64,000 nt of DNA from Plenodomus lindquistii (taxonomy: Eukaryota > Ascomycota > Dothideomycetes > Pleosporales > Leptosphaeriaceae): assembly GCA_025504975.1 (NCBI GenBank), contig JANUWI010000005.1, forward strand, positions 2,294,001-2,358,000, written 5' to 3'. Below the pieces are notes generated by a model. The model was not told where the DNA came from. It made no database searches and worked only from the letters and a program-made list of their open reading frames with translations. Shown in pieces: positions 11,739-20,221 of the stretch. Numbering within the stretch: position 1 is the stretch's first letter; each line of letters opens with the position of its first letter. The translations under genes were made by a program, and so were the position numbers.

Positions 11739-12761
11739 TCAACGCACGTGCTTCTTCTCCCACTCCTCAAACGCCGCATACCATTTTGCGTCCGCCGTCT
11801 TGATCTGCCTCTTCGTCACTCCGTCCCTCCCCCAGAGATCTTGATGCGAGTATCGCTCCCCCGCTCGCAGCGGCGGCCTCACCACACCAGCCTCTCGCTT
11901 TACGACCCCATGTGGATCATCCTCCTTCACATCCTCTGTGCTCATGCCCGAGTCAGTGCCAGCGCCAGCGCCACCCAAGTCGCTGGCTGGTGCGCTCACC
12001 GTCCCCGGCAGATTGAGGAATCGACTCCAGGCCTGACGCGCATCTTCTAGACTGCTACTTGCACGTAGTGTCCTCACGACGGCGTTGGGGCGGATGAGGT
12101 TGCTGGCGAGCATTGCAGTTTGCAGAGCCGTGAGGCTTTGTTGGAGGGCGGAGATGGCCTGGTAGATGGGGGCGTTCATTTCGCGGTGGTAGGAGCGGCC
12201 GAGGGAGACAAGACTGCTGCTTAGGCTGGGGATGGAGGTTACGTAGTCGATGTAGGGGGTTGAGAGGTCGGTGGTCATGTTGGTGAAGTTTGGGGTGGAG
12301 TTCGGGAGAGTGGATGAAAGGACGAGGCTGGATGTTGTGGGAAGGGTTATTGATGACGCTAGGAGGGTGACGGTAAGGTTGAGATCGGTGCCGTTCGTGA
12401 GGTTGGTTGGCGTGAGCCATAGTGTCTGGATTCGGGTTCAGTATTGAGTGGTACTCTGATAGCAAAGAGGGAAGTAACGTACCTTGTTCGTGTCGAGCTG
12501 CCACTTTGACCTCAGGATCGTGGTGGTGACGTTGTTGACGAGATTTGCAGTGCTCAACTGCTCATTCCCACCCAGGTTAAAGCCAAATCCTCGATTGGGA
12601 TTGTTCGCGTCTCCAATCGCGTTCGCAGCTGCATTAACGACGGTCCTCAGATCAAGAAGGTCCTGGAGGGCGGGCGTGGCGAGAGCCACAGGGGCGACAA
12701 TGATGTTGGTGAAGAGCATGATCTGGAGTAACGAGCAGACCTTAGTTGCAATTGCGAACAT
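11739..12761 (-). CDS. Putative secreted, N-glycosylated protein of unknown function
   Basis: Two minus-strand exons, 12761-12483 and 12425-11739, encode about 321 aa. The 57-nt intron has a GTACGT donor and a TCCAG acceptor, in phase 0 (DTNK-TLWLTP). The first 29 residues look like a signal peptide with a hydrophobic core (LLQIMLFTNIIVAPVALA). The following 110 residues contain eight Asn-X-Ser/Thr sequons (NVT, NKT, NLT, NGT, NLT, NST, NFT, NMT). A helical stretch follows (APIYQAISALQQSLTALQTAML), then a Gly/Asp-rich linker and a charged C-terminus (AKWYAAFEEWEKKHVR). I recognise no catalytic motif. A cell-wall, vacuolar or secretory-pathway location is inferred from the signal peptide and sequons. 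It could also be a type II membrane protein if the signal is not cleaved. Confidence 0.72.
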
Positions 12762-12989
12762 ATTGAGCTGATGATGTACCTGGCGAACGTGGGCGTTGCT
12801 GGGTGGAGATGGTAGAGGGTACGAGTGTCAAAGCATGCAACTGCTAGGAGTGTAGAGGTAGGAGTGTGTTTACTTGAAGGTTGACCGAAGAGAGAAGAAG
12901 AGGCTCAGAGGCGCAGAAGCGCAGATGACGTCTTATGGGGCGGACTACGTGGCAGACCATGAGGGACGGAAGGCACTGATGGCTGGTCA
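12762..12989. other. Spacer upstream of the secreted protein gene
   Basis: About 0.23 kb, likely the promoter of the 12761 minus-strand gene. It borders the repeat island. Confidence 0.5.
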
Positions 12990-13260
12990 GTGATGATTGA
13001 AGAAGGGACACCGACGCCGAATAACCAAGAAACGCAGGCACGTTCTCGTATCCACTTCCCCCAAGTAGCAAGAGACGTGATGTTGATCTTGTAAGCATAC
13101 CAAGCAAAGACGGAGCATCATCAGACATTCTCGCATTAATTACACACCTGTAAAGGTCGCCTGGCCGAGAAACTCTGGCCATCCACTTCCCGTATATGCA
13201 ATCGTACAAGATACAAGAGTCCTCACCGCCAGCATTGAATCACAGTAGGCGAACCTAGCG
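12990..13260 (-). repeat. Module 2 of decayed tandem unit A
   Basis: On the minus strand this stretch can be read as GGEDSCILYDCIYGKWMARV, then SRPGDLYRC and SDDAPSLL. It aligns with the stretches at 15930-16150, 14930-15060 and 14160-14300 at DNA level (shared core ggtcgYctggccgaRaaa...atccac on the plus strand). At protein level, W-[IM]-A and RP-[DG]-D are kept between this copy and the 16-kb copy. The frame stays open down to about 12844. It is either a decayed downstream gene or exon of the unit, or a conserved 3' region. Confidence 0.55.
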
Positions 13261-13351
13261 ATCCTCAACGTTGTTAAGAAAGTGTCCGTCAGTCTCTCGA
13301 AGAAATGATGCTACTATCAATCCTCCAAGAATTCATCTTCTTCAGGAGCTA

Positions 13352-13560
13352 CTACCATTTATTCACCTTCTAACCTGACTTGAAGGAAGTATCGCCGTCG
13401 AGCTTGTCAAGCGGGACCTTGCTCTTGGTCTTCCGAACTCGTACTATGACCACCATTCCTGGGCCCCCGTCCTTTGAGTCGTCCTCAGATTCTGACACCC
13501 ACACCAAATGACTGACAAATGCAAGGCTACCTTCGTGTACGTGACATATTATATATGGTT
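13352..13560 (-). pseudogene. Decayed copy A of the 16.2-17.3 kb gene family (C-terminal module)
   Basis: The minus strand reads VVIVRVRKTKSKVPLDKLDGD, then TSFKSG, an in-frame TAG, and KVNKW-stop. This aligns with the end of the intact gene (MADMVPIRQDKSNADRTSLDG, DDSIELGWKVKMNK). The TAG sits exactly where the intact copy has the Trp of GWKV, a TGG-to-TAG change. Upstream the frame stays open for about 40 more codons (HLVWVSESEDDSKDGG), but the N-terminal two thirds of the family protein is not found. It is a truncated copy, unit A of four. Confidence 0.7.
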
Positions 13561-14159
13561 ATTGTAGTAGCATTCATCTGAAATCATAAGGTAGGAAGCT
13601 GCAGCCTGTTGTAACCTGATCGTTTTTGTATTGTGTGTCTAGCTATGATGGCCACAATTAAGTCTTATACACAATCTGCTACTACATGCACTAATGTACG
13701 GGTTACAATACCGTCAGCCTTTTCCAATATGAGCTTCCAACTGAACCTAGAGATATGTGGCGGTTTCTGTATATGTTTCCGTGGTTATTCGACTGCCTGA
13801 GAAGGTGATTCAGATGAGATGAACGATAGATTTTATCTACGAGATGAACCTGCTACCTCTAGTAGGTAGGGCTGTTCGCTACATACAAAGGAGTGTGACC
13901 GTAGCAAATCATGTCGTTTGTCATGAGATGCAGGCTGCTAGAAACCAACAGATTTCGTGTACACTTACCCGACATGACATAGGGTAACACTGGTTCCACC
14001 TGGCGTGCTCGGGTGGAACAGACCAACGTGAGCTTGAATAATGTCAGAAATCATGTATGACGATCGAAAGTCTGCGATGAGACTCACTGATCAGGCATTC
14101 GAATCTTAATCAGGCTATTATGAACCACTATTACATCGCTCACATACTCTTAAAGACCG
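13561..14159. other. AT-richer spacer within the tandem island
   Basis: About 0.6 kb of low-GC sequence with many stops in all frames. I found no further recognisable family sequence. It may be a heavily mutated remainder of unit A. Confidence 0.45.
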
Positions 14160-14300
14160 CTTAGGTAGGTGATCTGGTTGATATTCTAATCTTTTAAACC
14201 ATTGTACATGATACAAGTATGTTCATCGTGGTCACTGGTATCCTATGACCAAGCCCGGTTATCCTCAAAGTTGACCCTATACCTTCTCACGGTCACTCAA
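14160..14300 (-). repeat. Module 2 of decayed tandem unit B (highly mutated)
   Basis: Plus-strand ggtgatctggttgatattc followed by ccattgtacatgatacaagt aligns with the unit A sequence at 13155-13225 (ggtcgcctggccgagaaact; caatcgtacaagatacaaga), and many of the differences are C-to-T or G-to-A. No open frame survives. Confidence 0.45.
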
Positions 14301-14352
14301 CTACTCTAAGCACTCACAACTCCCCAAGCTTCCCTCATATCCAGTCAACCGG

Positions 14353-14810
14353 CTACCACTTCTTCTTCACTTTCCACCCAAACTTCACCTCATTGTCCTC
14401 ATTGAGGCTGCCGTATGCGACGTCAGGCTTCTTGTTGCGAATCTGGACCATGCTAAGCATTCCCAACCTTGTGGTGTTATCTCCTCTCCTTCGCTCTGAT
14501 TCTTGTGCTGAGAACGTGCTTGGTTACCAGCGTACCTATGGTACTTAACAACACGCCGACAGTTTCTAGATGAATGCTGCTCCGTACATCTCTTGTCGTT
14601 GGAGTAGTAGTCGCTCTGGTCACGCGTCTGGTAGGGCTTTAGAGCTGTGACTTTGTACGCTTCAGAGTAGATCTGACTAGTCCTAGTGACTTCCTCCGCA
14701 GTATACGGAAAGATGGGTTCAAAGGACTGGACAACGTCTGCTCCTGGACGCTGCTGCAAGGGCTCGTCGACCGGAAGTTGGAACTTTGGCTCTTGGTCTT
14801 CCGAACTCAT
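14353..14810 (-). pseudogene. Decayed copy B of the tandem family
   Basis: The minus strand from 14810 reads SFEPIFPYTAEEV, EAYKVTALKPYQTRDQSD, aligning with QPAFPFVTEEI and ESYKFRALRPYQDSDQSE of the intact gene. The conserved end then appears in a different frame (GMLSMVQIRNKK, NEDNEVKFGWKVKKKW-stop, stop at 14353-14355), so there is at least one frameshift near 14470. The apparent start MSSEDQEP is not the true N-terminus. It lies on a 20-bp sequence identical to part of copy A. Confidence 0.72.
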
Positions 14811-14929
14811 GTGTGCCTGATCCGTCTAAGCGCCCCAAGCACACATGAGATCGAAAGACTTGTACAAAAACAACATTCGTAACACTAAAATATTACGAGA
14901 ATACAAAGGTATAACGGGGTATTAGTATC

Positions 14930-15060
14930 CAGTCTTAGACTGTGCATATCCCAGTGAGGGCCCTCTGGCTGAGCGAATTAGGCAATCCACAAAAGTCATG
15001 TACAATCGTGGAGGCTGTAGAAGTTCTCACCAATAGCAGAGAGATGCTATACATGAGCTT
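14930..15060 (-). repeat. Module 2 of decayed tandem unit C
   Basis: The minus strand reads IGENFYSLHDC, stop, LLWIA, stop, FAQPEGP, MHSLRLDTNTPLYL. This aligns with GGEDSCILYDC...WMA of unit A and with WIAPIFRPDDP...FDNAPLEL downstream of the intact gene. Two in-frame stops show it does not code now. Confidence 0.5.
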
Positions 15061-15330
15061 GTCGATACTCAGCGCTAGCCAGGAAGTCTCTGATGATCTC
15101 ACGATTACTCCAAGCTACTGCCCCTTCTGCAAACATCCGCCTCTTCGCCGGCCTCGATAGTGAAATCGTATGAAGTAATTGATTGGGGAATTGACGGAGA
15201 GCCCTGCTGAGCTCCTTATATAGCTACTAAGCCAAACCTAATTGGGCTGCGTACTTTCACCTCAGGGCGGAGGTAGCCAACATGGCGCACGTTGACCGGT
15301 CGATGGCTCTGGCGACGCTGCTACAATTAA

Positions 15331-15800
15331 CTACCAATTCTGACGAATCTTCCACCCAAACTCCACAGAATCATCTCCATCTAGCTGCTTCGGGTTGTCG
15401 TTGCTCGTGGTCTTACAAACCCGAACCATCTGAGCCATACTCAGCCCTAGCTTTGGCTCGGCAGAAGTTCTATGCTCTAGAATCGCCGGACCAACATCAC
15501 GATTGGTGTTTCGTACAGCCCTTGTAGATAGTTGTCGCTGGCCGGCTTTCGTGTTGGACAAGTCGCATATTTTCTTGCCGTTGGCCTGGTATGGGCGTAA
15601 GGCAATAGTCTTGTAAGTCTCGGAAGGTATCTCTCCGGTTATATTGAGATTTTGAGCTGTGTAGGGGAATATCGGTCCGTGCAGCTGAACAATACATATA
15701 TAGCACCCGGAGGCTGAATTGGAGTGTTAAAAGAATTTTGGGCGGAGATTTCCCTCAGTTGTGCCATTGCATCCGATGGGGACTTGTTAGACTGTTCGAA
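15331..15800 (-). pseudogene. Decayed copy C of the tandem family
   Basis: From about 15800 the minus strand reads AQNSFNTPIQPPGA, then after a frame change VQLHGPIFPYTAQN, GEIPSETYKTIALRPYQAN, and finally LSMAQMVRVCKTTSNDNPKQ, LDGDDSVEFGWKIRQNW-stop. Each segment aligns in order with the last 150 residues of the intact gene at 16.2-17.3 kb. At least one frameshift and the loss of the N-terminal half mark it as a pseudogene. The last 76 codons are still open. Confidence 0.75.
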
Positions 15801-15929
15801 AAGACAGGAGGCGTGTGTTCTCCTACATACTTACTTCACAAGGAGCAATCTTGTTTACACCGAGCGTGGTAGCAAATAAGACGATCCAACTTTGCGAGAG
15901 GAAATATCAAGCGTCACACTGTTTTGTAC

Positions 15930-16150
15930 TGACTCATAGATACATGAAGCTCTAATGGGGCGTTGTCAAATGGTCTCATCGTACCAATGTACACGTCAGG
16001 GTCGTCTGGCCGAAAAATTGGGGCAATCCACTCAAATCTTGCACCTAGCTACTATATACAAGATTGTTCACCGCTATGAACGAAAGCATTTGGGTGACCG
16101 TGTCAGTCTCCAGGATAAGATGCATGACCACTCGTTGTCTCATGACCACC
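15930..16150 (-). repeat. Module 2 downstream of the intact family gene (unit D)
   Basis: Immediately 3' of the intact gene. The minus strand reads ARFEWIAPIFRPDDPDVYIG, TMRPFDNAPLELHVSMSQ, YKTV-stop, without interruption. The same core is found 0.2-0.36 kb downstream of copies A, B and C, so it belongs to the repeated unit. The frame has stops just upstream of Ala, so it would need an intron or would be a remnant. Confidence 0.5.
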
Positions 16151-16198
16151 TAACTCGTACAAAGTACCACTTATCCAGTTGGCACTTGTCCAAACAAT

Positions 16199-17297
16199 TT
16201 ACTTATTCATCTTTACCTTCCATCCGAGCTCGATCGAGTCATCTCCATCCAGACTAGTGCGGTCTGCATTGCTCTTGTCCTGTCTAATAGGGACCATGTC
16301 CGCCATGTCTAGTCCAGTTACCTTCATCTTCCTCTTTTGCTCAGCAGGCTGTAATCTACCCTTAGTCTGGCTAGCACGAGTTGCACACCCTCCTCCACGC
16401 CTGGTCGACTCTTCCGATTGATCAGAATCTTGGTAGGGACGGAGCGCCCTGAATTTGTAGGATTCCGACGGCAAATCTCCACTCTGGTAGATCTCTTCTG
16501 TAACAAAGGGAAAAGCTGGCTGAGATGACTGGATAATAGGTGTGCCTGGAGGCTGGACCATAGTGTCAAGGAGGGTTTGGGCGTAGTGGCCTTCAACCCT
16601 GCCCTTGCCTTGGATGAATACTTCTTTCACACCTCGGATGGCGAGAAAGGCGTTTGCAATGCTAGATTCCGTACTACTCAACATGTAGGCTAGGCCGAGT
16701 TTCTCTTCTCTACTCAGTCCCATTGTGCTGAGCTTTTGTAGGTTGCGCTCGGCGTTTGGTGATGCTGATGGTGACGAGACATGATAATCATGTCTGGTCA
16801 AGAGGACTGGTCCCTCAACCACGATGTACAGAGACTGAATGCGATGCGGATTCGTGCCGTTCTGAGCAGGGTGGAAGGCTCGTAGAACTGCCGCGATACG
16901 TAACTCGGTGAGACCATGGAGCTTATCGGTGTCAACATGGACTGTCAAAACACGGATGTTAAGGAGGTTGGCAGTCGAGTACTTGGTGAACGTCTCGTTG
17001 AACACTCGATAGTCATCCTCGGTCTCTAGTAACATGTCGTATTGCGGTTGCGTGCTGGGCTGCTCTGCCATATCCGCCTGCTCGTCTACCCTCTGGCGTT
17101 TGGGTGCGTTCATTTCTGGCTCTGGAAGGGGTCAGTCAGCAACTGAGATCGATTTTTTAGAGTGTGCGGCTCTGTGGTTACATACTAGACTCGACAGCTG
17201 CTCGGTGAAATTCTAGCTCTGCTCGCCTCCGTTTCCACGTGAGCCTGAGTACGGGCTTGCGTGGAGGTGGGCGGACCGGACCAGAATTGTCGGTCAT
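16199..17297 (-). CDS. Intact member of a local tandem gene family, unknown function
   Basis: Two minus-strand exons, 17297-17186 and 17121-16199, encode about 344 aa across a 64-nt intron (GTATGT donor, CTTCCAG acceptor). The phase-1 join gives VES-K-PEMNAPKRQRV. Exon 1 begins MTDNSGPVRPPPRKP and is basic. PKRQRVDEQ resembles a nuclear localisation signal. The middle is an alpha/beta-like region (NLLNIRVLTVHVDTDKLHGL, RIQSLYIVVEG). The C-terminus holds the family blocks FPFVTEEIYQSGDLPSE, ALRPYQDSDQSE and LDGDDSIELGWKVK. I recognise no known domain. Three decayed relatives follow it on the same strand. A shorter start at 17113 would give 304 aa, but the upstream exon has good splice signals and an open frame. 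Confidence 0.75.
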
Positions 17298-17895
17298 TGG
17301 AAGTGGTAGGACGGTAGGCTTGTCGTCGGTACTGGTGTGTGACTCCTCACTCGTCTCTGCAGACTTTGGTGCTTAGAAGTGAAGAGTTGGAGGTGTTTAG
17401 AATACAAATTAGAAGAAGAGAAGAGAAGCCCCAGGTACACCACCACGAGTCCCCTGCCCCGCCCTCGCAGCGGGGCAATACTTACTAGCGTGTATATACA
17501 GCATGGTGAAAGTGAAAGTGAACGCGAGTGCGAAGAACACTGTTCCATCCTACCCTCCCCCTTTTGTATTCTGAGCTCACCCCCAGACGACGACATAATT
17601 ATACATCAAGACGTGCGTGACTGCTGGATTGCTGTGTGATGTGCTCCCCCTGATGTACACAATTGCAGATGTATGGGGGTCATGAAGATGTCATGTGTGG
17701 CTTCAGGACAAACGCACCTTTGTTGGGTTCATCGAACCTTTCAAACATGTCAGCCGATCGACCTGAATTCACTGTCAATGACTATTATGGAATGCTTCTG
17801 CTCCTTGTGTGGTGCTTCTCAGTATGTTCATTCCACCTATTCAGCGTATACAAACGCACCCATCTACGTATGTACCAAATTCCCACAGACCAAGA
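17298..17895. other. Intergenic region between the family gene and the 17.9 kb gene
   Basis: About 0.6 kb on the minus strand, serving as the promoter of the family gene and the 3' flank of the gene beyond. Small open frames are present but none has family features. Confidence 0.5.
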
Positions 17896-19620
17896 TTAGA
17901 AGCCCCCACGGTCTCCCTTTGAACTAACACTTGCTCTTTCATACGCTCTCCACCACAGCCCTATGTTAGCCGCCATTAAAAGATCCATCATCTTCAGTCC
18001 CTCGTCTTCTAGGATAATCTTGCCCAGCTTCGCCTGTTTGCCTCCGAATCCGCCCCCTGCAAACTCCTGTCCTAGAGAAAGGTCTAAGCGGTCGAGCGAA
18101 TTCCGGGCGTCTTCTGCGCCGTCACTACTGCTTAGACCCACAGAGGAGTTGTTGCGACTGTGTCGGCCGCGATGGAAAAAGGACGTTCGTTTTGATGACT
18201 CTTCTGCTTTTGGTGTTGCGACCTTGGAACTACTGGGTAAGTTGAATCTCAGCTCGCTGACTGTCATAGCAGCGGGTGGCGCTCCTTGAAGGCTAGGAAC
18301 AATATGTCGGCACTGTGAACGGTTTTTAGCACAATGTCATTGAATGTGGATTATTTGCAATGTGCCTTACCTTCAGTGTGCCTCCACCTACCCCCGTAAC
18401 GAATTCACATCGACCGTTCCAAGGACTGTTGAACACATAACCGCGGAAACTCGTTTGCCTTTCGGATACCTGTATGGTGCTGTACGCCTGATCCTGCCGT
18501 TGCAAGAATGCCGGCGAAGGCTGCGGCCCATGACTGCCAGCATTGGGTTCCCCCGCTCTTCCATAAGTGCCCCTGGAATCAGGTCGGGGCGTGTAGTAGT
18601 CCTGAGAAGTATTCTTGCGGTGCCCAAATGCTGCATTCCCATGTTGCGCACCCTCCATCCATAGACGCCGACGAAATGTGTTTTCGCTCGCTGTAGTCAG
18701 AGGTTCCACATGCGATCTTGAGTTGTAAGGTGACGATGAAGTATTTTGTGCATCATGAACAGCCAGGTTACTATCACGGGCTGGTAAGGGCGGTCTGTCA
18801 CTGCTAGTATCGGAATGGAGAAACTTGGAGTAGCCTGGGTTCAAGATCTCGATGTACATTGGGGATCCTATCTTCTTCTTCATCACCGAGTCACTGGAAG
18901 ATGAGATCTCAAAGATGTTTGGGTCCTCGATCCTAGCGACATTCCACTGAGAGCCGGATGCTGGGTCTCGCCTGATTAGAGTGAGGGTAGTGCCGCTTCG
19001 ATCAGGGTTCTCTGATGCTCTGCGGTTTGAGGGGCGTGGCCTGTCAGTCTCCTGACGGTTCTGATTTGAGTCGAAAGAACGACGTGGACTGTAGTCAGGG
19101 GTCAATGCTCGGGGTCTCTGAGAGTATTGGCCGGCGTTGATATTCTGTCTGTTCTCGAAGTCGTTAATCGGTGCCAGAGTCCTCGCGATTGGTTTGCGTG
19201 CTGGTAGAGATGGTGCAGCGCCTGGAATAGCTTTGCGCTGGATAGCTGGGGCTGCCGAGCGAGTGGGGGAGATTTGGGGTTCCTCTGCGTAGGCAGAGTC
19301 CTGATAGTCGAGGGGAATCAGGAGTCGAGCATCTTCTGGTTGCTCCACATGCACAAAGTAAAGTGAGCTTTGGATATCTTCTGCTGTCACCACCTTCTCC
19401 CGCGGCTTCATTGGCGATAAGAAGACATCTGAAGAATGTTTAGTGCCATGCTGACAGAAGAGGCCACGACAGCCTCACCTTTACTGCCAGGGACGCGCGC
19501 GATATACAGTGTCAACGGCTCATGCTTCACGTGTGTTGGGTTCCTTGGATATGCTGGCGGATTGGAAGCGAGTGCTGTAAGCGAGGACAGGGACTTGGCT
19601 TCGATGGTGGAAGCAGACAT
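17896..19620 (-). CDS. Conserved-looking, mostly disordered protein of unknown function
   Basis: Three minus-strand exons, 19620-19479, 19428-18371 and 18312-17896, encode about 538 aa. The introns are 50 and 58 nt (GTGAGG/TTCAG and GTAAGG/CACAG). The joins give PGSK-D-VFLSP and GGTLK-CRHIV. The start MSASTIEAKSL is the first ATG. An upstream TTG codon is not a start. Residues 1-85 look ordered (LTLYIARVPGSK, LYFVHVEQPEDARLLIPLD). A Ser/Pro/Arg-rich linker follows, then ordered blocks around residues 190-240 and 300-400 (GSQWNVARIEDPNIFEISS, MYIEILNPGYSKF, RRRLWMEG, RCEFVTGVGGGTLK, ELRFNLPSS). The C-terminus ends with a helical LEDEGLKMMDLLMAANIGLWW and then AYERASV. The alternating beta-like blocks suggest a split globular domain with insertions. 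I do not recognise the family. Confidence 0.75.
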
Positions 19621-20221
19621 CGGGGCAAAAGAATGGAGAAGCAAAAAGCTTGGGGAGATGATGACTTTGACAGTAGAGAGCTATGGAGCTGTGGCTTTGC
19701 AAGCAGCGTTGGCTGGGGTGCTATATGGAAGGCAAAGCGAAGCTGAGTTCGTGCCTGCTGTTTAAGTGGCTGTGCGTCACAGTACGCGTACCCCACCGGC
19801 AAGCTTGCTCTATCGTGGACAGGACAGCAACATGCACTGTCTTGGCTGCCTGTTGTACAGAGGAACGAGTAAGCGATTCTGACCGAACCGCCGCGCATGG
19901 TCCGCCGGCCTGACAGTGAATGAGGCTGGTGCTGGTGCGACGGGCTCTGGGCACGCGAGCTGCGAGCGACGTCGAACGGGACGGGCAGCGGTGGTTGGGG
20001 TCGCGGCTGCCTATTGGCCGGTGAGAAAAGTGGCCCTGGGGCGCTGGAGCGCGAAATCCTTACGAAATCTTGGCGCTCGTGCATCTCGACCTCGATTTTT
20101 CTCGACCCGCACACGATACGCCTGTCGCAGCTGCCCTCGTCAACTACACAGCTTGCACCCTCTGGAAGAAGCCGTCCTGACACTCAGCACCGCGCACTTA
20201 CTTTGCTGTCTATCAGAAGAA
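19621..20221. promoter_or_regulatory. Divergent promoter region, 17.9 kb gene / RRP14
   Basis: 601 bp between two start codons. A CCAAT box in reverse orientation (CTATTGGCC) lies near 20010. The long antisense frame here looks like a chance frame. Confidence 0.45.

Noticed and set aside
16324..16596. Alternative 90-codon frame inside the intact family gene
   Set aside because: Overlaps the conserved family frame in a different phase. A shadow.
19527..20183. 218-codon minus-strand frame in the RRP14 upstream region
   Set aside because: It overlaps exon 1 of the neighbouring minus-strand gene in another frame and is Ser/Pro/Arg-rich with no motif.
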